Shown: piece by piece, positions 33,321 through 45,662 of the stretch
Numbering within the stretch: position 1 is the first letter of the stretch
How the letters are laid out: each line of letters opens with the position of its first letter
From: Holothuria scabra
Taxonomy: Eukaryota; Echinodermata; Holothuroidea; Aspidochirotida; Holothuriidae
Length of the DNA: 64,000 bases
Direction: 5' to 3'
NCBI GenBank assembly: GCA_037179385.1
Contig: CM074189.1
Location: forward strand, 19,575,020-19,639,019
Position numbers and translations under genes: made by a program
The notes under the pieces: model-generated
Seen by the model: the letters and a program-made list of their open reading frames with translations, nothing else
What the model was told of the DNA's origin: nothing
Databases searched by the model: none

Positions 33321-34862
33321 GTAGGGAAAGCGTCTTCTATCTTCAAAAAAAAAAATTAGGGAAGGACGAAAATTATACAGGAAGTCAAAATATCCCAGGT
33401 GCTTACGGATTTAAATTTACGTACCTAAACCAAAATAAATGAAAGGTGAATATTGCTTATGTATCCCTCAACCTCTCCATGAGATAGACCATTGTGAAGT
33501 TGGGCTGTTTTATGGTCATCTGATTAGGACCATAAGTACTAACAAATGAAATTTGCTGGGAGAGGAAGGGAAATTTCACTTAACTTTAAAGACAAACATA
33601 ACGCTAATAAAAGAAAAAAAAAGATATAAATGGTTTTTCATTTTCTTGACCTACTGTACGTAACTGTAATCATACTATCTTTAATAAAGTGATCACAAAA
33701 AGACTATTCTTAACTTCTTAGTGCTGGCAAGGAAGTATGTCAAAGGATCATACAGCTCTAAATCTGCACATATACACACTGAAAGCATCATTGCTGTGAT
33801 TAATGTTTGCACAAGGTACCACTTAATGATATATGGTACAGTTGAATTTTACATCCAGTATACACATACTGTACATCACTCTGCATGACAAAGAAATAGA
33901 GCCTGGGCGACGACAAAGAAAACCAAGCTAATAACAGTTAATGCTTACAGAGCAATAAAATTCCTATCAAAGCTGATATTTGAGAAATCTAAATTGCATA
34001 ATACTTAATTTGTAGAAATGGTCGTTTCGTGCTGCAGTTAGACCTACTTTTGTACCTATAAATTATTACTGTAAACAGAATGGTTTAGAGGAATTTCAAA
34101 AATGAAAGCAATATAGATATTATATAAAGCCTTGCAGACAAAAACTACAAATTTTAAGCCCGAGGCTGTTAAATGCTGAGCAAAGATCAGCAGCGATTTT
34201 TAATACTAAAGTATTACAGCTTAGTTTTGCAACTGCATGCAACAGGAAAGCCAATGAAAAGGCAGTAATGTAAGCATTAGAAACTTTGGAATGAAAAAAA
34301 TTAAGTAAACTTCATAGATGGGCATGGTTTGTAGTAAACATCGCTTGGAAAATCTTGAGAAAAAATCTGAGAAAAACTTGAACCATACTCATGTACAGTG
34401 AAATATAAGGTGGTATACAACAGGAACCAAAATATCATTTGATACTGTACTTCAATATCAAAATGAAAGCGGGTGGTACTACAGTATACTCATAATGGCA
34501 GCTTTATTTTAGTGGCGAGTTGAAATGTTGACAGTTTTTTCTTAGATCAATCATTTACACCACCAACTGAGTTTCAGTTAGAGCCAAATGGCTTTACTGG
34601 GAAGAACAGCTCAAATTAACATGCTTTGGAACTGATATCAAATCACAACAACAAAGTGAACACTTAAAAACTGCTCCTCTCGAACAAAGACCTGCATGGT
34701 CAAATGCAATATACTGTAATTGGCAGGGAATTCATTGGGACATAAAAATCCTTGTTTAACAAAAGATGAAAGTGAACTTTGTCAAGTTTGTTACTTTCTT
34801 TTTTACATAATATGCACAGATCACAGTTTATCGAACACATAAACTCGTAAAGATTAATTTAA

Positions 34863-35113
34863 CCCTTTACCGTTGTGCTCCGAACAAGGCATATTTGCGT
34901 GCCTCGTGACTGGGCGGAAAAGCGGACGTAGCCCGCCCTGCATCGGCTCCCGTAGGCCATTGACCCTGTGACCTCAAACTATTGTCTCTCTCGTTGTTGT
35001 GGCCGAATTTTCGGGTAGCTACTCGCAGTTTCGAGCTCTGCGCGAAACAGTAAAGACGGGTGACAGCCGAGCTCACCGCATGGGTCCGAAAGGACCCAAA
35101 CAACGGTAAAGGG
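34863..35113. mobile_element. TTAA-flanked piggyBac-like MITE with 14-bp perfect ends
   Basis: TTAA on both sides (34,859-62 and 35,114-17). Ends CCCTTTACCGTTGT are perfect inverted repeats. The GC-rich interior carries no real gene; the 92-codon minus frame is incidental. It sits at the left edge of a tandem-repeat tract, which it appears to have entered. Confidence 0.9.
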
Positions 35114-35117
35114 TTAA

Positions 35118-35362
35118 AACTCTGAAGCAAGACTGGTGTAAACAAAGAATCAAGGTTAACAACTTCTTACAGTATTGAATAGATTGGTAAAGATTCATTT
35201 ACAACACTTTCAAGTAAGACTGGTGCAAACAAAAAATCAAGATTTACGACTTACAACATTGAATAGATTGTTACACATTCACTAATAACACTCTCAAGCA
35301 AGACTGGTGTACAAAAAGAATCCTGATTTGCAACAACTTAAAAGTATTGAAGAGATGGCCAA
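35118..35362 (+). repeat. about 85-bp tandem repeat, three units
   Basis: Units begin 'actctgaagcaagactggtg', 'actttcaagtaagactggtg' and 'actctcaagcaagactggtg', each followed by 'gaatcaag/atcaagattt' and 'attgaatagattg'. A related piece ('cgtaaagattaattta') lies just left of the MITE at 34,863. Confidence 0.85.
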
Positions 35363-36900
35363 CTCACACACTTACTGTACAAATCACACCGAATAGAGAC
35401 CAAACAATGTTCTATTTTCCAAATAAGGGTCAATTGAATTGACCCATAAGGAGCTTGCTAGGAAATCCCATCTACTCTTGAGATTTTGATGTATAAATAC
35501 ACCTGGCAAGTACCAACAATAATCTTAGCAATCATGATGTTATAATTTTAACAGAATGTTGGAGGTTTGAGAGACAGACAGTTGCCAAAGGCAATATCAA
35601 GAATGAAAAACCTTCATAAAAAATTGAAGGTCCTGACACAATCTCTCAAAAAAGCATAATTCCGCAGTCCGGAAAAATTCCTCAGAATTTCAAGACTAAA
35701 GAAAAGTCCAGAGACATTTTTATAGTGTACCACCAATTCTATGTAACTTAATTCTGGTATATTGTGCATAGAAATCCAATGCAAACATCATTTCTCTAAG
35801 TGACTTGGTTTTAGCAAGGTTATTAAATGTTTATTCATATGAGATACATTGCTATCATTCTACAACAGTACAGTACACAGTCACAGGAGTCAATGTAATT
35901 TGGCACTGGTATTGTATCCTCCATGGTACCATTATGTAAACATACACACACAGTACAGCCACTTAATACGAACAACTAACTGTAGCACACAGGCATGAGG
36001 AAAGACAGTTCGATATTTTTTAACCAAAGACTTTTGGTTAAAATGAGAGTAGCATGCTGCCCATGATGAAGACTTCCATCTGCAATAGAATCGCCTTGGC
36101 AGACATTATAAGCCTACCATTTTGTTTCTGGTTTGAACAACTTTGTGGTCAACTTTGCAATGCAAAGATTAAGAGTCATTTAGCAACACCTACTTCAGGA
36201 ATAGAACAATTGTGGTGAGTGCTCTTGAATATTAAGGCCATCAAAGTTTGGGCTCATTGAAAGGATTTTTTACTATCAGCGGCAGGGTCTGAGGGGGCAG
36301 CTACCCCAGAGCGACTACGCAGGCTAGACCTATGGTGACAATATTACCATTCCATCATAAATCAATTATCAGTAGCAACTGAAAAGTCTGTTGGTCTGAT
36401 GATGCGTCTCAGATAAGACATGATACCATAGTCACTCGAAAATAATTTAGTTCAGAGTCCTGGTTCATAAATATCTGCAAAAACAACAATATAATTATAT
36501 TACATGTATTTCTCAATGAAAGAAGTATAGACACAATATTTTTGATCACAGAAAATGACCTTAAATAAAGTACAATGTGCACTGACATTTAGCTTGGTTC
36601 TTAAGGCGCATCTCTGGAAATACAAAAGCATTTGTTCCAACAGGGAGGGTGCCTCCTCCCCTTGAAAATTTTCATGGAGTCTAGATAAATAGTAAATTGT
36701 GCGCAATTTTAAAAATGACAAAATTAGTAAGTTTCTTTACGGTGGTATAATGAGGTCTAATAATACTTCTTATTATTCAGCAATGCTTTTTAAAAATTGT
36801 CTGAGAAGCATCCCATGTACAACCTGTGGTGTTTATTGATACCCCGAGAGTTACTAGTCTACGGGGTACTAGTATCCCTGGTTGGGCACCAGGGCATTAA

Positions 36901-37489
36901 AGTGTACCTAAAAAGAAATTCAAAACTATATGTATTAAACAGCATGAAAAAATTCTAACAGTTCAACTCCTATCTTCATACAACAGGACATTCTTGAACC
37001 GAGATGTAAAATGTGGAAAGTAATTTGTAAACTTTTTAAAGCAAATTAATGTAGTCCATTGTGCAATAATGTGCAACTTTCTTGTTGTACCACTCACATT
37101 ACCTTCTTTGTTTCCCTTAAATATTAAAAATGTTTTATGACCTTGAACATTTCCTGTTCGCTTGCACAGCATGTTGCACGGAGAGGGCTTAATTAATAAT
37201 ACTGCACATTAACCCATAGGAGTAAGAGTACCAGCACACCTTGGCATAAGGTGCAGTAACTTTCAGAAAAAACAAAAATACAAAAGACTGTAATTTGAGT
37301 AGTATAACAATTACTGTACTGTACATCACAAATTATTGCACAATGTGTCATTTTAATTTGAGGGAGAAAAACTTCAACATTTCATATCTCAGATAAGGAA
37401 TATCTTAGAAAGATTGGAATTGGACTGTTAACCTTCATATTTCATGCGATTCAATATAAATTTTCAATTGTTTTTACTTGAGATACACT
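36901..37489. mobile_element. TTAA-flanked MITE with AGTGTACCT ends, copy 1
   Basis: TTAA at 36,897-900 and 37,490-93. Ends AGTGTACCT (left) and AGTGTATCTCA (right, reverse complement). The interior matches 53,290-53,840 ('actttcttgttgtaccactcac' against 'actttcttgtcgtacaactcac' type blocks, and 'gactg.aatttgagtagta'). Confidence 0.82.
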
Positions 37490-38551
37490 TTAAGGAGAAA
37501 GTTTCCTTCAGTTCCTACATACAGTATAAAATTTTCTCAAGACACCAGACATAATCAATTAGGTAGAAACATTTTAGTGTTAATTCATATTGATCATCAG
37601 GATATTTACCATTTCTTTACAATTTAGACCAATTTCCGTTCCTAACACTTAACTAATTTATAATGTGTTATGACACCATGGGACACCATGTGACCTCTGA
37701 GTACATTGTAAACACTTGCCAACAGATTCAAATCAGAGTTTGTAAAACAGGGAAATAAACAAACCATGGTCTAGACTGGGCAAAGGACAGGAAATTGGTT
37801 AGTAGGAACTTCACCTTTTGGCTTGATTTTACTAAATAAGCTGCTCTAAAATCATCACTTTAATCTCAAAATGGAGTTTAAGAAATGAAGGAACTTACTC
37901 AAAATGATCTTGAAAATGGTGCTTGCCATCAGACCCCTCTTCTCTTCTACAGTTCAGTAGCACACAAATTCAAATGATCAATCGATCATACTGTAGGAAA
38001 TTGGTTCTAAGGTGATGTACCACCCTCTGCATGTTGTCATTCAGGGGGCTCCTGGGAAAAGACATAATATAAAAAATATTTTGCAAAAGTGGATAAAAAA
38101 CATACCTACTGCACATTCATACATATGTTCTACACACATGCATAAACATACAGAATGACCGATAGCACTAATAGTCATGGCTATCACGACCTTCCTTATG
38201 TCAGGCCCCTAACTGTAAACAAGATATCAGACCAAAAGAACACTAAATTGTGTTGTAAACTCTTAAGTATTAAACTCTATGCCTGGAAATTACAATGATG
38301 TTTGGTTTAATTTTTTCTAACAGAAAACATTGCTTTAAGGTTGATGCCTTCTGTAATACTATAAAACCTGCAGAATGCTCTACAATACTGTAAGTTCAGT
38401 ATCATGACATCATCCATTTGGAAATCACAATTTATCTACCTGTATCACACTAACTGTAAGGTTCACTGCTATTGACAGCAACTAAAATTGTTTACACCAA
38501 AAGTGAAGATGGACTTGAAAAACATAGCATGCTTACGAGAGTCCTGCTGAG

Positions 38552-38754
38552 CTATTTGAAATTGTGTCTGGATTCAATGGCAACAGGGTCAAGCACAATG
38601 TCCTTTTCTAAGTGCTTTATTGGTGGCTCATCCAAGGCATCATTATCAACTTTTGGGATGCTTTCTTGTGAAGCAGCATGCAACATCCCAAGGATCACTT
38701 TTTGACATTCTTTGAGTTCCTTCAGTTTCATTATTATCTTTACCTCAAAGTTTC
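38552..38754 (-). CDS. unrecognised exon-like frame inside the 11-kb block
   Basis: Follows a good acceptor (TTTTCTCATCCCACAG) in phase 1 and runs 67 codons to a stop. It begins NFEVKIIMKLKELKECQKVI, a likely short coiled coil, and then an acidic DNDALDEPPIKHLEKDIVLD. It could be the last exon of a gene carried by the mobile block. No partner exon with matching phase was proven; an exon-like stretch with a GTAAGT donor lies at about 42,728-42,806 on the same strand. Confidence 0.3.
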
Positions 38755-39469
38755 CTGTGGGATGAGAAAAAATGAACAATACTGTAATTCAGCATCCAAG
38801 GTATTTCTCTATTCAAATCTATAACTAATTTTTAGTAATTTACAGGGCACCAGAAAATAAATCGTCTTGGCATAAAAAGTTCACAAATGCACCACCAACC
38901 AAGGGTGAAATTTACAGGCCTTAGCCTAATACTGTACTTTTATGAAAGAGCGAAACTCATGAAGACATTAAGAGACCATTAAACTTTTCCTTTGATTCTT
39001 GAAAAGAAATGCCAGAGGTCCCAGGACACTTGCTTTTGAGTGTCTATTGTATTTACAACACTGTGACACTACCTACGTCAACCTTACTGTATGTACAGTA
39101 CTGTACAATGGCTTTAAAAACATAAAGTCAAGAAATATAAAAAGACCAACACATGGCTAACAAAAGGGGGATTCTAGTGTTCAGTCATTTTTTTTGTTCT
39201 GCTGTAGCAACAAATTTTGAAACAATTTAGGTGCTCCAACATGAAAGAATGTTGTCTTACTGTAATTTCACACTAGGTACAGCAGCTCTTCACTTTCACT
39301 TTTCATATTTAGCTTGCCAAACTGCAACCCAGAAATGTCCACAGTGATACACTCATTGCATTCAAGCCTAGCCAAAGGTATTTATTTCTCCTTCATTTCT
39401 TTTCTGCACCCTCCTGAATAATACATTATTTTCCGCCCTCTTTACTTTCTGCCCTTCAAAAACGGTGCT

Positions 39470-40010
39470 TTTCACCACTTCTATTTTCAGTAGAATACAT
39501 CCTTCTTGGGGGTGGAAAGTGATGGATTGGAATGTGATATTATTGGTACAACACTTGTGTCAAATGAAGGTTTCATGATGTTTTCCTTTAAGTTTCAAAC
39601 ATCATTGATGTCGCTTACTATTCAGTGCATCACTCATAACTACCATCCTCCAAGCAACACTCTCACTGTAGACTTTAGTGTACTAATACATACTTACGTC
39701 CAGGTAGCCAAATTACCTTTGTTTTTGCCCTGGTTACTTGCTGCCCTCAGAAATGGTATTTTCAGTCCCTTTTATTTTTAGCAGTAAACATCTTTTTGGG
39801 GGGCATAAAGTTATGGAATGCGAAATCAGTGGTACTTGTGTCAAATGAAGATTTTATAAACTTTCTCCTAGGCCTAAAGTTTCAAATATTATTGATGTTT
39901 TTTGCTATTCTGTGCATCACTCGGTGCTGGCTGTGCTGATGTCTTTCCAAGCAACATTTTCACTGTAGACTTTGGTATTCATACTAATACATACCTATGT
40001 ACAGGTACAG
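39470..40010 (+). repeat. about 288-bp tandem duplication, two units
   Basis: Two head-to-tail units share 'cttgtgtcaaatgaag', 'aagtttcaaa.at.attgatg', 'gtgcatcactc', 'ccaagcaaca.t.tcactgta' and 'ctaatacatac'. The offset is about 288 bp. Truncated units may extend to the left (39,390). Confidence 0.8.
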
Positions 40011-40531
40011 TATACGACATTCAGTGCTGTGAACAATTATTCACACATTTTGCATAAGCTTGCTATATTATAGACACACAGAGTTGGGGCCTACTTAGCC
40101 TAGGCCTAACGTTACATAAAAAATAGAAGACCATGACTATACTTGATGTTTATAAGAACATCACACAATTCAATCTTTACGGCCAGGATGCTGAAAAAGT
40201 TCTAACCACATATTTTATTGTTGTCTTGAACTTGGCTTTGAAATTTTAAATTTTTAACATACGTACACTGTACAGTACTTAGCGGCAGCCTAGGCCTAGG
40301 CTTAAGTTCAAACATTTATTTCCACCCCAAGATTTTCAATGGTGGAAATAGTGACTGACTCAAGGCACTACAGTAAATATAATGGGCTGAACGTTGACTG
40401 CACGGGTCTGTCGAGTGCACATCTGCACTGAAATTTCGTGTAAAAATCTTGAAACGATAGAACAGCCTTTGGGAAAGTTTGGCGCGCATTCGACAGTATA
40501 ACTGCTTATCTATCGAACACTAACATTAGGC

Positions 40532-42483
40532 TTGTACCTGCCGCGTGCACTTAAGAAAGCTGTGGTTAAAAATAGGCCAATTTGGATTTCTAGAGAAGTT
40601 CTTAGAGCAACTAGGAAGAAACGTAAGTGTTGGCGTCGCTATAGGGCCAGTAAAAGTCCAGAAAACTTAGCAGCTTACAAAAAGCAGGAATTCTTAGTTA
40701 AAAATTTGGTAATTGGAACTAAAACTGGGTTTGAAAAGCAGTTGGCCAAGGAGGTTAAGATAAACCCCAAAACTTTTCATGCCTATGTGAGGTCTAAGCA
40801 GAAGCTTAAGGAGGGTGTGGGGCCTCTCAAAGGTGATGATAATTCTTTGGTTAGTAACCATCAGGACATGGCTAATTTGTTAAATGACTATTTTGTATCT
40901 GTTTTTACCGAGGAATCATCTTTGTTGGGGACGTGTAATGGTTCTGATGTCTCTACTTCAATCAGTTATGTCATTTTCTCAGAGGAACAAGTTTGTAAAA
41001 AGTTAAAGAGTTTGAAAGCTAGTAAGGCCCCTGGGCCAGATGGGGTCCACCCAGCCATTTTACGTGAATGCTCCGAGATTTTGTCAGTTCCTCTTTCCAT
41101 CATTTTTCAGAAGTGTCTGGATTCGAGTTTTGTTCCTACTGACTGGAGGGTAGCAAATGTTACTCCAATTTTTAAGAAGGGGGATCGAAGTAATCCTTGC
41201 AATTACAGGCCTGTCAGTTTAACCAGTGTTGTGTGCAAAGTTATGGAATCTTTGATTAAGGATAGTTTACTTAAGTATCTTTTAGATAATGAGTTACTTA
41301 ATCTGTCACAACATGGTTTCCTGCCAAGCAGATCTTGTGTTACTAACTTACTGAGCTTTCTAGAAGATGTCTCTTCATCTCTTGATTCTGGGTATGGCGT
41401 TGATGTCATTTACCTTGACTTTTCAAAGGCTTTTGATAAAGTTCCATTAGGTAGGCTAATGGTTAAGCTGCATAGGTTAGGGGTTCAGGGCAATTGTGCT
41501 GATTGGATAAATTCGTGGCTTCATGGTAGATCTCAGAGAGTTGCTGTCAATGGTAACTTCTCCTCTTGAAAGAAGTCACAAGTGGAGTACCACAGGGTTC
41601 TGTTCTTGGCCCACTTCTTTTCTTAATTTACATCAATGATATTGATAGTTCTCTTACATCTCGTATAAGTAAGTTTTGCAGATGATACTAAGCTTTATAG
41701 GAAAATTAGCATTTTGGATGATGCCTTACTGCTGCAGAAAGATCTGGATAGGTTATTTTCTTGGTCTCAGACCTGGCAAATGTCTTTTAATGCAGATAAG
41801 TGTAAGGTCCTTCATTTTGGTCCCAAAAGTTTTAGCTATGATTATAACATGAATGGTTGTGTTTTAAGTAATGTCACCTCTGAGAAAGATCTGGGTGTTG
41901 TAATTACTGGGGACTTAAAGTCATCAAGACAGTGTGCAGCCACTGCTGTAAAGGCTAATAGAGTGCTTGGATTGATCAAGAGGAATTTCATCAATTTTAG
42001 TAAGGATATTGTACTTAATTTGTATAAGCAGTTGGTAAGACCCCATCTTGACTATGCAGCTCAGGCTTGGAGTCCCTTCTATGAAAAGGACAAGTTTGTT
42101 TTAGAGCAGGTTCAGAGGAGAGCCACTCGCCTCATTCCTGAGGTGAGAAATTTGCCCTATCATGCTAGGCTTAAACATCTTGGGCTTACCACCTTGGAGC
42201 TGAGAAGGATTAGGGAGACATGCTCCAGGTTTTCAAGTTCCTTTGTGAAAGAAATCCCCTGCTGACTTGTAGTTATTTAAGGGTTCAAGGTAATTCTCGG
42301 GTGCGTGGGCATTGTAAAAAGCTTGAAAAGCCTTTTGCAAGGCTTGACATTAGGAAGTTTAGTTTCTCCCATAGAGTTGTCAAAGAGTGGAATTGTCTAC
42401 CAGATTGGGTAGTTAACTCCCCCTCAGTTCACTGCTTTAAGGTTAACATTGACAGGTTTTTCCATGGCTGTGGTAGAATCTGA
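40532..42483 (+). pseudogene. decayed LINE reverse transcriptase (CR1/Jockey-like)
   Basis: The frame carries a reverse transcriptase of the non-LTR type. Visible blocks are KASKAPGPDGVHP, NYRPVSLTS, the palm motif IYLDFSKAFDKVP, then (next frame) the GVPQGS motif and the FADD catalytic motif, and a C-terminal region with LVRPHLDYAAQAWSP and VVKEWNCLP. Three single-base frameshifts are evident near 41,567, 41,672 and 42,212, so it cannot make protein. The N-terminal endonuclease is absent (5' truncation). The first frame opens at a TTG, consistent with truncation, not a true start. Confidence 0.93.
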
Positions 42484-42605
42484 TTGTTTGGGGCTGTAGT
42501 CAAGCTTTGGTGGTTTGACTTTTGATTAGGGCTTGGTCTTCAGGGCATCTTATGGGGCCTTGGCCCTCCTTTGCCCTTCAACCTGTTATGTTATGTTAAC
42601 TGTTA
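40540..42605 (+). mobile_element. 5'-truncated LINE insertion
   Basis: Includes the broken reverse transcriptase and about 120 bp of 3' UTR ending in a short tandem 'tgttatgttatgttaa', as CR1-group elements often do. Lies within the 11-kb block on the plus strand, opposite to the exon-like frames there. Confidence 0.8.
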
Positions 42606-43734
42606 GGCTAAGGGCTTGTGCCTTGCACAAACATATGACTCAACAAGTGAACAATTTTCATCATTTTACATACGAAAGCATCCTTCAAGACGATTTTAAA
42701 GAATTTAAAACAGATTTCACGACTTACTGTGATTGTGACAGATGTTCCAGGAACAAGTAGTTCAGATTTCTGGGAACTTTCAAGAGAGCTGCTGACAGGA
42801 ACGTTCAAATTTGGACCGTAACTGCTTTTGTTACAATCTATGGAACGCCAATAGAGTCATTAACAGAAAGGGAAGGTAATGTTCACAAGTAGAAGATCGT
42901 TGCATAAAGTGTTGTTGTCTAGCCGATTCACTGACGAACTTTGCCTATCTCGCTAACCGAAATTATGGATGCAATGCCAATGAGAGCAGGAGGATCGAAT
43001 TTGACTGATACCGGGGTGGATCCTGATTTTATTTTTCACCCCATGCAGGAGGTGCAGTCCTGTGGTTGTACTGTAGGAGGTTTAAACAGTAGGAAATTCC
43101 GCCCAGTTCCTAACATTTTAAACTGCAAAGCCAAGACATAAAACAGTATTGCTGCGGTCCTCGCTCACATAGCCAAGGGGGGATCGCTTTCCTAGAAAGC
43201 ATCTGACATCAATTTTGCTATGGTTCATCATGGTTCCCGAATAAAAATATTCCCCCTCCACCCCCTCCCCCCGCCCCATCGCTTTCTCCGTATATTTTCG
43301 TAGGGATGCCAATTAGTGCCTATACCGCTATACGCATTGTACCTGAGTTGCATTTGCAAAATATCACAGAGTGCACGTAAGGAAATTCGTACGTTTTGCT
43401 CTTTCGAGGGGACCGTGAGGGGGGGGGGGTAGCATGAAAAGCAAGAGGATTACCCTAGGCTATTCCATTTTATGAAATTTTATCTGTGTGACATCGCTGC
43501 AGCAATCATGTGGCAGTGTTAAAATGTAGGTTACATCTTTGGCACAGCTTTAAATTACAGTACTTGCTCAAGTTGCTCACGTTGATTTTCATATTTGAGC
43601 ATGATTTTTGTACATTTTAGTACATAGAAGAAGGAATTTCATCGCACGTCCCTGTCCCTCCATTAGGCATTTTTGAACAACTTAAAGCTAATATTAAGAC
43701 TTATCGGGAATGTACTCTATATCTAGTATGACGT

Positions 43735-44073
43735 TTAGAAAACGTCTTGAAAACGTTTTGAACACGTTTTAACCATAGCGGTCTAGCATCGTTTCCTCTA
43801 ACGTACTTAAACGTCTTTGGGAAGTCCTCGTGAATGCTCATATAATATGAACGTCCAGAAAACGTCATAAAAACGTTTAAAAATCGTCTAGTTGTAACGT
43901 TTTACAAACGTTATTTTGTTACGTAGTAAAAACGTTTTTAGACAGTCCTCTTTAGTTTGTGGGAAATGCGGGACGTTTTGAACACGTTCTAAAAACGTTA
44001 CTTTGGACGAAGACGAAACGGACAAACTGAGAACTAAACCAAAACGTTTTCTGGACGTTCGCTGTTAGCTGGG
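43735..44073 (-). repeat. right ACGTTT-rich subterminal repeat
   Basis: Mirror of 32,986-33,320: 'aaaacgtcttgaaaacgttt' type words at short spacing, ending 'ggacgttcgctgttagctgg'. Confidence 0.85.
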
Positions 44074-44097
44074 AAACCGCCACACAGTGATTGATCT

Positions 44098-44390
44098 TGC
44101 GATAAAGGGAAGCTTAGGCAAAATTTTAAGTTTCATTTATGAAAGGCGAAACTTTCATTTAAATTGAACCTGAGTGTATTTTTCGAGATATCAGTAAATG
44201 AAGTCACTAGATTCAGGACGATGGGAATTAAGGTTATCGTCAGCCAGTTAGACCATTGGTTAGATATTTGTTTGTTAAACAGTAGGCATCGCCCCTTGAT
44301 TTGTGTTCCAAAGTGAGCTCGAGGGCAGAAAGTGTTATATCACTTCCTCACATTGACAAGGAAGGCTTTGTTCCCCTTGTGTTAATGAGC
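44098..44390 (+). repeat. 0.55-kb dispersed repeat, partial copy 3
   Basis: Shares 'tttcgagatatcagtaaatg'-type start and the strong block 'ccaaagtgagctcgagggca', 'cacattgacaaggaaggc' with the copies at 4.0 and 12.0 kb. It lies right beside the right end of the 11-kb block. Confidence 0.75.
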
Positions 44391-44664
44391 ACAATTGAAT
44401 TGAATCGATTATTTCAGTGTAAATATTTAAAATATTTGTAGAGAGGAGTCATAATACTCCAAGTTATTCCGATACTTGTTTGTAACTGGTCACCATGAAG
44501 TTGAGTTTCATACAGACCAGTTGGCTAGCGCCCCCATTTATATGTAATAAGTGTGAATATAGCGAACCTTCTCGTTCTGACCAAGAATACTCCGTGATAA
44601 ATCCTATTCCATGTGATTCACCAATATACGTGTATTGAGCTTTGTTTCTCTTTTATGTAAACAG

Positions 44665-44713
44665 GTTGCAAAAGGCCTGGTTCCTCTATGAAGCTCCCTG
44701 GTTCCTTACACAG
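44665..44713 (+). CDS. Ig-superfamily receptor, juxtamembrane exon
   Basis: A 49-bp exon, phase 1 in (acceptor TTTTATGTAAACAG) and phase 2 out (donor GTATTT), encoding CKRPGSSMKLPGSLH after a split Ser. The basic residues directly after the membrane span fit an inner-face stop-transfer position. Support comes from exact phase agreement on both sides, not homology. Confidence 0.6.
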
Positions 44714-45028
44714 GTATTTCTTTCTAAAATATACATTGCTAGCAACAGATAGGACAATTGCTGGAACTGACAGAGTCTTGTCAACAGGGCCACAAGATAG
44801 TCATATTTGATAAACATTAAGACAAATCTATATAGTATATATTTTGTAGAGAGTAATCTAAATGGATTGATTTTAAAATAAAATTCAATAATTTAAAAGC
44901 ACTTTTTCAGTTCTTAGTGCTCACCTCCGTTTACTACGTACTTAAATTTTATTGTCCAAATTTGAATTGGATGTTTGTCGGATTTACAGCGGGACTGATT
45001 GCAGTTAAATGATGTCTTTCGTCCCGTA

Positions 45029-45453
45029 AAGCAGGGGCGTCGATCTGGGGAAGGGGGCAGCCGGTGGAAACTTTCCCTAATGGAAATATTGTGGGGAAAA
45101 CATATCTTTTCGCCCGCAATAATTCAAGCAGATTAAAAAAGGCACAGAAAGGATAACAAAAATTAAACATTGTGGTAATATACAGATGGCTTCGAAAAAC
45201 GTCTGTTTGAGTCTTTTAGGTAGAACCACAACATTTCCAATGGGCCAATATATTTTGTGTTTTTCACTCGTGCCAATGGTGTACATGAGTGTTGGTTTTT
45301 ATGCGTACACGTGTGCGCTCGCGTTCATGTGGGTGGATTGATTACATATAGAGGAATACGGTCCGGGACATGACCCAGGGTTCCAACCGTTGGATATAAT
45401 TTTTGCCCCCCCCCCCCCCAACCTCAATCCAAAAACTAGATCGACGCTCTGCC
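45029..45453 (+). repeat. dispersed repeat with GGCGTCGATCT-type ends, copy 2
   Basis: Partner of 27,675-28,262 in the same orientation but without the inserted segment. Ends 'ggcgtcgatctgg' and 'tagatcgacgctc' are inverted. Includes a C14 run. Confidence 0.65.
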
Positions 45454-45662
45454 GTAAAGCTACGCATGAGTTTCCTTTTGTCGTTGACTGTGTTCACGAT
45501 GAAATTGCAAAGCACTTATTTGATTTTTTGTCAACTTATTTTGCAACTTCTTCATAAAGCTGAAGAGTGAAAACTTTGCGAAAGAAATCGTCCTTAGCAG
45601 TAATATGTGGTCATCCAAATAATAAATAATACTCTTAACGCATTTCCTCTTTTGTTGAATAG

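Larger units (their letters stand above)
32986..44073. mobile_element. 11.1-kb block bounded by inverted CCCAGCTAACA ends
   Basis: The left end starts CCCAGCTAACA and the right end finishes TGTTAGCTGGG. Inside each end, about 330 bp is filled with irregular repeats of an AACGT/ACGTTT word, facing opposite ways. This is consistent with one large DNA transposon with long degenerate inverted ends, or with two separate solo ends. AA flanks both outer ends, but no clear longer target duplication is visible. The interior holds a dead LINE, TTAA-type MITEs, tandem repeats and two exon-like minus-strand frames of unknown nature. Confidence 0.55.

Noticed and set aside
34867..35145. 92-codon minus frame
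   Set aside because: Falls inside a TTAA-flanked MITE and spans its end; no motif.
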